Assembly (NCBI RefSeq): GCF_050436995.1
Contig: NC_134767.1
Span: forward strand, 8,122,001 to 8,186,000
Direction of reading: 5' to 3'
DNA length: 64,000 bases
Origin: Anticarsia gemmatalis
Lineage: Eukaryota > Arthropoda > Insecta > Lepidoptera > Erebidae
This document shows positions 1 through 12,000 of this stretch, piece by piece (within the stretch, counting starts at the first letter, position 1; each line of letters opens with the position of its first letter). Made by a program: the position numbers and the translations under genes. The notes below the pieces were generated by a model. It saw nothing but the letters and a program-made list of their open reading frames with translations, did not search any database and had not been told where the DNA came from.

Positions 1-1523
1 GGTCTTCCATCCATTATCGAGGGTATTTTACTTTTATTCAAACCAATCCAGCGATTTTCACGAGAAAACGTAACAGACAGACAGACTTTTGCATTTGTAT
101 TATTAATGTGATTTATTTTTGATTAGCTTTTATTCGCAATTTCGTGTGAAATAATTTCTTTAAAAAGTATAGCATACTTTTTATGAACATTTGTGTTATA
201 AACTATCTGTGTACCAACATCAAAATTCGTTTAATAGTTTTAGCATGATTGAGTAACAAACATACAAACAAACATCACGGTACTTGTCTCAATATACTCT
301 TTGCAGGAGAGCTCTGTGGGAGTGTATTATCATTATTTCTTTATAAATAGATGTGTATTGTGACAGTTCATTGTCAAGGTTGTTGTATAGCGAGATATGA
401 ATGACGATAGTGATGGTTATCTATTGAGGCTAGACTATTAGATAAGTGGCTAATAGAACGAACAGATTTTTACAGTACATAATAATATTACTATTTGTAT
501 ATTACTAGAAAATGCCGAGGTATAAAGTACAAAGTTATGTGGTGTCTTACGAAGTTCGTAGTAACATCAAAATAGGACTGTATCAATATTCTATAACCGT
601 ATTTATGGCTTATTAGTTAATTATTTAAACCAATTTTTCGCACGATGAACCAAAGTGAGATAGAAGAACTATAGTCGTACAGCTTAACACATAGCCTAGG
701 CATGCTCGATCAATCATATTACTTTTTATTTTGTGTATTTCCAAAATAAAGTGGCTGTCTTAACTAGGTCTTCGTCAGCTGTATTTATCGCTTGATGTTC
801 TGAATCCCGAATTTCATAAATCTCCTAATAAGAGAGTAAACATCATGATAATTGAAACGGCTTCAAGTCTTAACAACAGTGTATCAGGTATTATCATGTA
901 CAGAGATAAAATCTACGTCACGATACATAATTGGGTCATTTGTGACATCAAGCAAATTATGTAGACTAAAGTACAATTATGGTTGTGTAGAGATTTTTCC
1001 TTCTAGCATAGTTTTTAGTAACTTATGCTTTTGTGTCCTGCACTGGAAAAGCGATGGTGTATTTCATAAGCCTTTGTCAACATCTCCGGATTATAAAATA
1101 TATTTATTCTTTGCGAATAAAAAAGTCAGTAAAAGAAACTATTAATTCTTTGACTAGCTAACCTATTTCCTGTTTTATTTTCCTCAAGGTCTGTGATACA
1201 TAAGGAAAAAACAACGCCATTACCTCTATCATTCAAATGCCGTACTCTTAGACGCTGAAAGGACGCAAGATCAATTTATAGAGAAAGGATAAAGCCTACA
1301 ATAAACGCAGTTTCTATAGTGCTATCTCTCAAGATAGAACTTGAATCGCTTTCATAATATGTCTAAACTGTCACAGGGATATTGCTTATCTTAGTTTGCA
1401 ACTATTTCATGACCACTGTGCTGTACATTGTCTTTTGAGTAAAACGATGGTGATTAATACGTTATGACAAGGCAGCAATGTACTGCACAGCAGCTGTCAA
1501 ATTGACGTACTTTACTCAACTAA
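1..1523. other. Gene-free stretch downstream of gene A
   Basis: AT-rich. Starts with a tail of the Helitron-like repeat (to about 290). A decayed element with CTGTACATTGTCTTTTGAG...GATGGTGATTAATACG lies at 1366-1520; relatives are at 35223-35300 and 49220-49380. No coding region supported. Confidence 0.5.
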
Positions 1524-1701
1524 GAGCCCTGCCTCACTAGAACGCCATGGCGGCGTCGCTGGCTATGTATCCAAGCAGTAAATATTGAAATGTATGTCAT
1601 CTAACTCACATGGCGACAGTGTGGCAAGGTGACATTTCAATACTAACTGCTTGGATACGTAGCCAGCAACGCCGCCATGGCGTCCTAGTGAGACAGGGCT
1701 C
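1524..1701. repeat. Foldback MITE downstream of gene A
   Basis: Arms GAGCCCTGCCTCACTAG... and ...CTAGTGAGACAGGGCTC, about 70 bp each, including the shared CGCCATGGCGGCG. Ends 88 bases before the gene A stop codon, so it is close to or in the 3' UTR. Confidence 0.75.
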
Positions 1702-1768
1702 TAAAAATCATAATACGCATGCAGGACTGGTGAGAGTACAGAAACAAGAAATGAATACTAGAAAAATC

Positions 1769-1774
1769 TTTAAT
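1769..1774 (-). terminator. Putative poly(A) signal of gene A
   Basis: ATTAAA on the minus strand, about 15 bases after the stop codon of gene A. It is a common variant of the polyadenylation hexamer. The very short distance to the stop makes it plausible but not certain. Confidence 0.4.
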
Positions 1775-1788
1775 AAAATTAATCAAAA

Positions 1789-4700
1789 TTACAGTTCAGT
1801 CTTTGGATTGTTCTGATGCCACTCTTGGAAGGCTTTCACTGCTTTGAATACATCTTCTGAGAACACCTTCGGCAGCTCGAAGGCTAAGAAATGCCCTCCA
1901 TCATCTAAGACTGTCGTGTCGATGAGGTTGGGGAACTTCTCTCTTAGGACTGTAGGAGATTGGTAGAAGAGCTCGTGTTTCGCTTGAAGAGCCCATGTTG
2001 GGACGTTAGTAGGGATCCTGAGGAAAAACAAAAAAATATTGCAGTTTTGTAATAGAGGTGGCTGTTAACTAGCATGTTCTGATGAAGGATTGAAGTTAGG
2101 CAGGTAGCAATTGTAAAATCGTTATCAAACTTTACTTTAATGTAAATGAGAATAGACATATGTTTTAGCCTATTCATTACAACACGATTTTTGTAATAAC
2201 GTCAGGTGGATTCAAAATAACAAGACCTTTACATTTTCTCAAGAAATTATAAGAATATTTCAACCAAGGTACTAAATTGAAGTTTTAAATGATGTTGAAC
2301 AACCGATGTTGGTCACCAGTATCCGAAGATTTAGGTATAAAACTTTAGTTGTTTAAATTGTAAACAACAATTCTGACGAATTAAAAACATCTTTCTCCTC
2401 TTTAAAGTAGGTTAAAATACTTACTGATCCAATCCATATTCGATAGTCTTCTTATTTATATACTCAGCGTAGTATCTGATAGAAGTAGCGATGGAGTTAG
2501 AAGACCAGTAGACCATCAAGTTGTCGATGAGCTGGTCTTTTGTAAACTTTTCACTGAGACCACCGTCGGGACGTAACTTGAATGCCTTGTTGGTCCAAGT
2601 GGAGAACTTCTCTAGAATGTACGCCAGAAGACCAGCTGGAGAATCTGACAGGGGAACACCTGGAAAAGGAACATGATAATAGTTACTGGGTATTAAGGTG
2701 TTAAGATAGACCTAATAAGAAAGCTGCTATCGCGGAAATGTTTGCCAGTCGGTAAGTCGTTTGGTCTAATATTAACTACTAGCTGACCCACGCAACTTCG
2801 CTTGCGTCACATTAGAGAAAATATTATAATGGGTGACAATTTCCCCGTTTTTGAAACAGTTTTTCCTGGTACACTGCTCCTATTGGTCATAACGTGATAA
2901 TATATAGTCCATAGCCTTCCTCGAAAAATGGGCTATCTAACACTGAAATAATTTTTCAAATCGGACCAGTAGTTGCTGAGTTTAGCGCGTTTAAACAAAC
3001 AAACTAACAAACTCTTCAGCTTTATAATATTAGTATAGATTGGCAACTGCTGACAAGTTTTTGATAAATTTTAAAGTGGAAATAATTGAAGACCTAAGGT
3101 CAAAAATATGTCTGGTTTATCAAAAATTCTAGCTAGAATCGAAGTTTCGCTTGAGTCAGTCTGTAATTTTTAATATTCTGTTATATCTGATGACTTTGCA
3201 ATAGATTTAAAGATTATTTATTTGGTTTATTCATAATAAAATAATCCTTTGCTTACCTAAATATTGGATGGTATCAAAAACTAAAAATATACTTTCAACG
3301 ATTAGATGCCGATATCAAAATTTGTCGAATGCACCATGAATATACAAAAATATACCTTCATTCATAAGTATCATGCTTGACTTGATAATGTAATATTTAG
3401 GCCATTCATACTGACAATAATTTTACCTAAGTAATCGTATTATAACATTACATAATTAATTAATTATTTTTTTGGACGTTGTACATTTTTTTTTGTAGGA
3501 TGACAATTATATAATTCTAACAAAAAAAAAGCAACTTTAAAGCAAATTATTCAATTACACAAATTGCATGTGCTTTTTCTTGCTTCTAATGATACTAATG
3601 TTGATAGCTATTGTTTGTCTCCTGGTACCACGAAACATACCACTAATGTCACCAAAGTTAGGCTATATTTGAGGATCATTCAGACCTGGATTCCGATTTA
3701 ATTTAAATATTTCAGGGAGTACCAGCATTCAAATATAAAAAGATTCGTCAAAATTGAAATTGTAAGTTACGAGAATACTAATACGAATTCAGGTGTCAAA
3801 ACTATTTACTTATATGTTTAATACTATACTTCCAAGCGGCGTTCTTTGGTCTTTACCTATCATTGTTGAAAAAAGCATGTTATTATGAATGTATAATACT
3901 GCTTACCTAAAGTATCAGGTTTAGTAGCCTGAAGATGCACGTAGCCAAATTCTTCTAGCAAGTATTCAATGAACGTTGACAGTGGGTACATTCTATCAGC
4001 TAAGTGACTGTCCACTATTAGTGACGGGATGAAGGCACCCACCACGGTTTTCATCATGGCGCAATTATGCTGTAGCGAAGAACAAAAATAAAATACAATG
4101 TAGGAATAGCGTCAAGACTTCGCGGTCTTCTTACTATTTAGAAATAAAAGGCATAACAAATTATATTGGTCTAGAAATTATATGTTTAAGAGTTCTTCAA
4201 CCTCCTGGATACCAAAAAAAAAAAAATATTCAAGTGTGTACATGTCTAAAAAGGTCATAATTATAGGTATGATGATGGCATCCAGGAGGTTAAGACAGTT
4301 CTTGGACGTCTGTAAAGTCGTTATCCCGTTCTTGATAGATTAAGGCCTTAAACTAGCCCTCCTCCCCCATTTTGGAGGTAATTTCTTTAACCAAGAAGCT
4401 GTGGTAGATTTGGCATTAATTCCGAATAATATAGTTTTTTCTGTGATACCTTTTTGAAATTACTATTGGTCTATCAATTGCCATTCTTCAATCAACTTAA
4501 TTCAGGCAATAAAATCCGTCGTTAATAACATTTACGACGGATTTTATTGCCTCTATTTTTATATTATTATCTGTACAAAAAACTTTTGTTTTAGTTAACA
4601 TTATCTTAATAGGTCCAAATATTGCTCAGTTAATGCTGACTCAGTTAAAATTAGAGTCCAGACTTTTCAAGGCCAAATCATTTGAATCTTTGTACCGAGA

Positions 4701-7021
4701 TAATAAATATTTGAATCAGTGTTTTCAATTGAGATACTGCTACATCATGCTTACAATTTGTAAGATCATTGTTTTTGCTGGGCTTGGGTGCGTCAAGAGT
4801 GTCCGTTCAATCAGGACATGAGTACTTAGACTGTTATGTCATTGATTGCAATTTTATGTAATAAAAATATTGTCACACCGTTTTAAGCCCTACCGTGTAC
4901 TAAGGTCCGATATTTTCATTGAAAATGCCCATCAGTATAAGATTATCAATGTGCGTATATGGGCACGTACGTTCTTTATTTTCGCACTACGGAAATTCAT
5001 TGGAATGGTATGCAGACATGCCAGTTGACTATTAAGGCGCAGGACCGATAATTTTATATGTTTTACAAGGCTCCAATTCTCTGAAGGCAGGTCAATAGAT
5101 GTTTTGAAGTTAAACTATGGCTAACGTGTTGAGAAAATCTTGGCTATTTGTAATTTTATATGGTGAGCTACCCGGCGAGCTTTCACTCCTGTCTGCTAAA
5201 TTTACCTGAGACATGAGCATATTGGAGTGATGTCCTAAGATATCTTCAGGGTACAGAGTGGCCAAGGTTGAGGCTATCACTGCTCCAGCATCTCCACCCT
5301 GGACGTAGAACTTGTCGTGACCTAGTCTATTCATCAGGTTCTTGAAGATAACTGCTGTTTGTGGAACGGAGAAGCCTGGGCGAACTGCCGACTAGAATAA
5401 CATAAATCAATTCATCACTATTGTTTGAACAATGTTGTAATTATTTCGTAAGGAGCCCCTTAGGGCGAATGAGGTATACAAAATGTTGAATAATCCGTCT
5501 CCCGCTTACTTATGCAGCAGACTGTTTGCTACAGCTACTTTAATTAAGACGTAGACGGGATGATGAATTTCAGAATCTTTTAAAATCGTGTTTCTGTGTG
5601 ATCTCTACTTAGTGGTTGGACTTTATGATATGACATTGATCTAAAATGTGAATTATATCAAAAATTCCGTTTATAAATTTGAACAACCAAAATCTTCTGA
5701 TTTTTTACCAAAAGCGTTTCTTGATAAACTTACGTCAGAATATCCAAATCCTGGTATACTAGGTGCGATGACCTCAAACACGAAGTTGTAACCTGGATTC
5801 TGCTTGGTCAAGAGTGGGATAGCTTCGTAGAACTCACGGACTGATCCTGGCCAGCCATGCATTAGGAGTAAAGGAACCACTTGGACATTGTTGGGCACCT
5901 AACAAAGAAAAGTGGTGGTATTATTTTGTTATAATGGTAGTTTTATGTAAGTATAATATATGTTCTGACACCAAGAGAATGAAACCCTGGTGTAAATATT
6001 AGAGAAGTAATTGAAGACTCAGTTAATTATACTAGTCATCAGTTTGGTGGACAAGAAAACAACTTTCAATTTAGTTCACAGAAAGATTTAAATAAAATAT
6101 GATAGAAGTTATTGGCTTAGATGTGATTGTACCTGTTAAGTGATTTTTAACAACAAAATATAAAGATCCAAATGCTTGGATTTTATAATTCACATTGCTT
6201 CTGCAACAAAAGTACGAACAACAATTGTATATTTAGTAATATGAATAGGAATTACTCACCTCTGGCTTTACTCTGATGAAATGAATATCCAGACCCTGGA
6301 TATTGGTCTTGTACTGCGGGAACTGGTTGAGGAAGTTCTCTCTCTCACTGAAGTTGTATTTATCAGCCCAGTAGGTCAGCCAAGAGTCCAACTGACCAGT
6401 GTTGAAGCCATATTGGAAAGCAACTCCTTCGAGTGGAGACACGAAGGGACGGTGGTTCTTCAGACGGTATTTTAGGTCCTTTATCATCTATAAATGAAGA
6501 AAACATACATAATCATACTAATTATACAAGAAGGCATAAAAAGAGGTACGTAATACACCCGGTTTTGATGTTGATCACATTATTGATGCTGAAACGTGGA
6601 CTGGGTGTTATAGGGTGCAAGCCTATTGTCGTATACCAGGCACGTTACCAACAGGGCTGCTTATGAGAGATATTCTAATGTAAATTAAATAGCTCCATTG
6701 CACGTTGCTCGACCCGGGCATTGGACCCAGACCTCGGGAAACGGAGTCGTATTCACTACTGGCCAGAACCAACATTCAGTCAACAATCTTTCGATATTGA
6801 ATCTTAAAGTTAACTACATAGAGTCGAAATCTCCTTACTGCATCATCAAATTTGATCTTGAACGGTCTAATGGTCTTGTCTTGCTTTGAGACAAGGTCTT
6901 TAGGACCCCACCACTCTTCAGGGTCGAAGTACGGAACGGTGGGTGGACGACAGCTTTGCCAGGCAAACCATACTCCAACGCTGGCTATGGCCACTGCTAG
7001 GACTTTTACTAGTGTACCCAT
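1789..7021 (-). CDS. JHEH: Gene A: juvenile hormone epoxide hydrolase, W227A variant
   Basis: Seven exons join in frame to 462 aa: 7021-6839, 6487-6260, 5898-5734, 5391-5206, 4069-3907, 2659-2425, 2017-1789, all with GT-AG introns. The family opens epoxides such as the juvenile hormone epoxide to diols on the ER membrane. The protein starts with a hydrophobic anchor (about residues 3-22), then FDPEEWWGP, the EH N-terminal domain, HGWP at 151-154 (oxyanion hole), nucleophile Asp226, Tyr297 and Tyr372 (epoxide-binding pair), Glu402 and His429. The residue after the nucleophile is Ala (GGDAG, codon GCT) where the family has Trp; everything else looks intact. The ATG at 7021 is preceded by a pyrimidine-rich ...TACAG, so an upstream non-coding exon is likely. 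Intron 5 carries a Helitron-like repeat. JHEH identity is by family resemblance; substrate is inferred. Confidence 0.9.
2778..3040 (+). mobile_element. Common lepidopteran interspersed repeat, Helitron-like, in intron 5 of gene A
   Basis: Starts ACTAGCTGACCCACGCAACTTCGC and ends TATAATATTAGTATAGAT. Related copies: 13798-14052 (+, intron 1 of gene B), 17985-18226 (-); fragments at 1-290, 12690-12780, 17560-17740, 26506-26705 (-), 46570-46690. I recognise it as a widespread lepidopteran repeat; the Helitron class is inference. Confidence 0.55.
4504..4552. repeat. Perfect hairpin in intron 4 of gene A
   Basis: 19-bp perfect stem AGGCAATAAAATCCGTCGT with an 11-base loop. It may be a tiny MITE; no target duplication was found. 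Confidence 0.6.
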
Positions 7022-9006
7022 GTTCTGTAGAATTAAATAATTATTATAATAGATTGTTTAGTTTTGTCAGGACCGTAACAAGTGGCTTTCTTTAGTCTAT
7101 GTCTACTACGGCGAAAAAGGGGAGATCTTATGTTTGTAGATAATGTTCACAAAAAAACGACTTTGAAGCAAAATATAATTTTGTAGCACCACCAAACCAA
7201 CATGGTAATATCGTCAATGTTGACAAAGTTACACATTTTTAAGGAAATAAAAAATAAACGATTCGATCAAAATTCAGATCACATGGCATTGAATAAAACA
7301 AAAACGTCCAAATCGGTTCACCTAATAAAAACTCTACATTTTGAATTCAAAAATTTGCTTAAGCCGGTAGCCAATTAGTACGTTTTTTATGTGTGTATCT
7401 GTATGAAGAGTACGTAACAACTCAGTCCCGGCTTTTGTCAATTGATGTGTTATGTCGAGTCAAAGTCCACAAAAGATGAAGAATCACTTGTGAATCACAC
7501 TAGTTATATTATTATATACTTACATGTAATTTTGATTTTATACCACTATATATAATATAAATAAAATTTATTAACACGACTGCTATCGACAATCGTTGCA
7601 AACTCACTGATTGTGTAATGTGTATGTTTTCTTGTTTACTCAAAATATATCAGCAATTTATATATTACCTGGGTGATTGATCGATTATTATCGTTGAAAA
7701 CCTTAGGGGGTCTTACGTAATTTTACGGGATTTGATCTATTTTAGGGGGCCACTTGCCGCTTTTTCCGTCTGTTTAAAAAATATTTCGTATATCTTGGTA
7801 ATTTGACAGTTATTTTATATTAAAGTGCGAGGAGTAATGTGTTTTTTGTGTTTCGTGACTCAAAGTCTTAATGTATAAAAGTATTAAATGTCTAAAAATA
7901 TTAATTTGTTGGATTGGATGATGTAAACAAAATTGAATTTAAAAAAATATTTAACTGGGAACAAGTAAGTTTTCGAAATATATGCAGGCCCCATTTCATT
8001 TTAGGGATGTGCATGCCGTTACTTCGATTATTGTTGAATTTTTCCATCCTTTACCACTTCATGAGCCTGGTATCTTATGGGTTTGGGTATCCGTATTTAA
8101 GTATGTAGATAATCTTCTTTATCAGCGTTGCTTGCCCACAGTAGAATATCTATAGCTAAAATGAGTACACGTTAACTTTTAATTACATTAACATCTAATA
8201 ATAAATCATGATATTAATAATGACAATGTTTTATTTATTTTTTATCGTCGATTTATTTACGAAAACAAACAGACTTCACTCATGATGAGAGAGCAGTTTA
8301 AGAGTTATGACATAATAGATTACATAGATTAAAGCTACATAGGTAAATACATACATAACATCACGCCTGTTATACCCGTATGTACACCCTCGTTTCGCAA
8401 CTAATGAGCCTGCCATATACTGGGCACGCTACTAAATTAATGACCTCTTCTAAAATATTCTAATATATCATAAAAATGATCAGTAGTACTTTTTCCGACC
8501 CAGGAATCGAATCCGGGACCTCATGTTCAGCTGTAAGCAGCTAACGTAGATAAAATATATAGTTATATTTTTTTGCGTTATGCAATATTGTCGTTGGTTT
8601 GAATACAAATGTGATTCGTTCATTATCAAGGCCATTCTCATTACCTATCTCAACTGGTTCTTTTTGGATCGGATTTTATGATTAAACCAACTCCACGTAT
8701 TTTTATGTATTCCACAGAATTTTCTTCATTTCGGAACATACGTGTACAGTTAATCCTGACAACCAGTCTTACGTGAAGGGTATCGTGTTATAACCCCTAG
8801 GTTTGACTACCGGACGGAGCGACTGCCTAACGGACCTCCACCACCCAGTCCTAGAGGGCTAGGCAGTCGCTCCGTTCAGCTGTAATCAGCAAGACTGGAA
8901 GCCAATTCCAATATAGTTGAAAAAAGGTTAGGCTGATGATGATGACTAAGGTTAAAAAAAACTCTTTTAAAAACCATTTATAAAAACTTTAATAAACCCT
9001 TAACCA
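7022..9006. other. Spacer between the 5' side of A and the 3' end of B
   Basis: Should hold the gene A promoter and a first non-coding exon, but I cannot place them. 8350-8570 looks like a reversed tRNA-derived SINE remnant (GAATCGAATCCGGGACC). No further gene. Confidence 0.5.
8814..8875. repeat. GC-rich hairpin between genes B and A
   Basis: 16-bp perfect stem ACGGAGCGACTGCCTA / TAGGCAGTCGCTCCGT with a 30-base loop. It lies about 130 bases downstream of the gene B stop codon. Confidence 0.6.
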
Positions 9007-12000
9007 TTACAGTTCAGTCTTTGGATTGTTCTGATGCCACTCTTGGAAGGCTTTCACCGCTTTGAACACATCTTCTGAGAACACCTTCGGCAGCTCAAAG
9101 GCTAAGAAATGCCCTCCATCTTCCAGGACTGTGGCATTCAGAAGATTGTGGAACTTCATTCTTAGGACTGTGGGAGACTGGTAGAAGATCTCGTGTTTCG
9201 CTTGAAGAGCCCATGTTGGGACTGTAGTTGGGATTCTGTGAAAAATAAAATTATTTTAATCAATTTTTTTTTCGTAACTCATTATTGTCCCACTGCAGGG
9301 CAAGGGTCTCCTCCCAAACGAGGGGGAGGGGTTAGGCTTTGAGTCCACCACACTGGCCAAGTGCGGGTTGGGGACTTAATTTTTTTATTTTAATCAATAA
9401 AGTAGTAAATAGTTTGAGTCCTTGCATTCACTTTAGCTGACTTAAACCGAAAGGTATATTTTATTTATCTTTATTGTAGTCGTTCTTATTTGTACTATAC
9501 GATAAGGTTTCCCATTCTACTGCGCCGGTCGCTTCTGTAATATCGGACACTGCAAAGCGACGCTGATGTGTGCGGGAACTGTTTCTTTCAGTAAGCCTGC
9601 GGTGAACTCTTATTTCTTTCGTGGGGAGTACGGAAAGTTTTGTGTTTTTGTATAAGACGACGTTGAAGAAAGTTTATTGGCGAAAAAAGATTTTAATAGG
9701 TCAGTCTTACTACAGTCATTAAAAAAAATACTTTTACGAATCACGGCCAAACTGGGATCAGTCTAAGTTTTATGATCAGTTAAGGGAAACATACTTATCC
9801 AGGCCAAAAGCAAACATTCTCTTGCTCATATTCTCGGCATAGAACCTCATAGAAGTCGTGATGGAGTTAGTAGACCAATAGATCATCAAGTTGTCAATGA
9901 GCTGGTCTTTCGTAAACCTCTCACTCAGTCCACCATCAGGTCTGCTCTTGAAGCCACTATTAGTCCAGGTAGAGAACTTCTCCAAGAAGTAAGCCATGAG
10001 TCCTGCTGGAGAATCTGTCAAAGATACGCCTGGAAACAAGAAAAATATTATCAGAATATATTATTTAATACTTTTACTTTAATCTATGTCTTATGTTGGA
10101 TTGAAAGATAATTGTTTGCTGAAAGATAATAATTCAACCGGATTACCTACATTTCTTTATCTTTTCAAGGTTACGGCAAATAACAGTACGACTGTTGGCA
10201 AAATGTAATGTGAACACTCAAACTGAGATAGCAAACTTAAATGTAGAGACTAACCATTGGTGTAGACTTTGTATATTTGTAGAATTACGGCTGTTTGCAC
10301 CACTTCTGAATTAGTATCGGATAGTCTATCAGGAGGAATTTTGCCGTTTTTAAAGTTAAGTGTTAGATAGGTTATCCTATCCTAAGCTGTGAAAAAGCGT
10401 CGTTTATCTTCTTTGTATTTCACAGGTTGATTTAAACTTGATTGGAGGAAGAGGAGGCAAAACATGAATTAATTAGATCGAACTTCATGCACATTTTCAC
10501 AAGACAGTTAGGGAGTTTTCCGATCTCCTCAAATTATTTGCGTACATGATACTATACGGGGAATGGTATATACATATATCCCTTTTCTATAGATCTAAAA
10601 TATATGTAAATAATTTCAAGCGAATCTCAAGATTCTACAAGGTATACTTACCAACAGTATCAGGTTTAGTAGCCTGCAGATGCATGTAACCGAATTCTTC
10701 GAGTAAGTACGCGAAGAATTTCGACAGTGGGTACATTCTGTCAGCCAGGTGATCGTCCACTATGAGGGACGGGATGACAGCACCAACCGCTGTTCTGATC
10801 ATGGAGCAAGTGTGCTGTGAAGGAAATAGAGTACTTTCTTCAATCGAATTTCTAAACATTAGGCTGATACATTGAATTGCTTTCCTGAACACTGATACAT
10901 TAAAATTACTTTAGTAACATAATAACATCTATTCTAAGTTACATGGTTTCCTGATTAAATAAGTCCTTAAAAACAATCAGTGTGGCATCTGTGATGGCGA
11001 AATTGTCATTTTTTATATTCACTTTATGAAAATCTACCTATCTAACCATAAAAACTCTCGAATCCCAATCCTTAACTATAAGTCATTGCCACCAAAGCAA
11101 TGATTGCCTGAGATTTTTGTTCTTCTTCAAACTACACGAATTTCCGGTTTCTGAGTCGCATTTAGCGGTAGTTTATCTATTCAATCAGTTTTTTTTTATA
11201 TCATCTCAAACTATAGAATAGATAAACTACCGCTTAATGTACCTACCTCAGAAACCGGAGGCTAGAGACGCTTTTAGTTTATAAATCGTCTGATAAATAG
11301 GGTAGAAATAATTTTAAACTTAATTCAATTGTTCCGAAAAACGTCAATAAAAGATTTTGTGAAGGTTCTTACCTGAGACACAAGCATATTAGAATGATGT
11401 CCAAGAACATCATCCGGGAAGATGGTAGACATAACTGAAGCGATAGCCGCGCCCCAGTCTCCGCCTTGCACGTAGAACTTCTTGTGTCCGAGCCTGTTCA
11501 TCAGGTTCTTGAAGATCACGGATACTTGGGGAAGACCTAGGCCTGGACGGACAGCGGGCTGGAGAACAAAAAAAGCATTAAGTTTAAGGCAATTAATATT
11601 GGCACAGGATGGCAGGTTAAGATCATCGTAATAAACCTTGCCATACTTAGGTGTCTTGCACCTAATGATTATGTTTCTTCTGTTTTAGAACTGGGATCCA
11701 AGCTGTTGTGGTGGCATTCCTGGGCCAGCTCGAGGACTCACCTAATCTAATCATTGTTCCCAGTTTCTGTCTATGCGTAGGTATATTGACGACAGGTTAT
11801 TTTTAGGACATTTAAAGCAAGTGACTTTTCAGTCAGCATATCATGCAATATTACTTCAATTCTGGAGAATTCAAGTAATATTGCAGGGTTTCTGGTTTCA
11901 ACGAAAGTAGACGCCACATAATACGCAGCATTAAGGTTTACTTTAATATCATTAAAATAATAATATGTTATAGTCATCATGATTTTTACCAGTTATGATA

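Noticed and set aside
4633..5028. Two 60-codon open frames on the plus strand
   Set aside because: They lie in intron 4 of gene A with no family signature.
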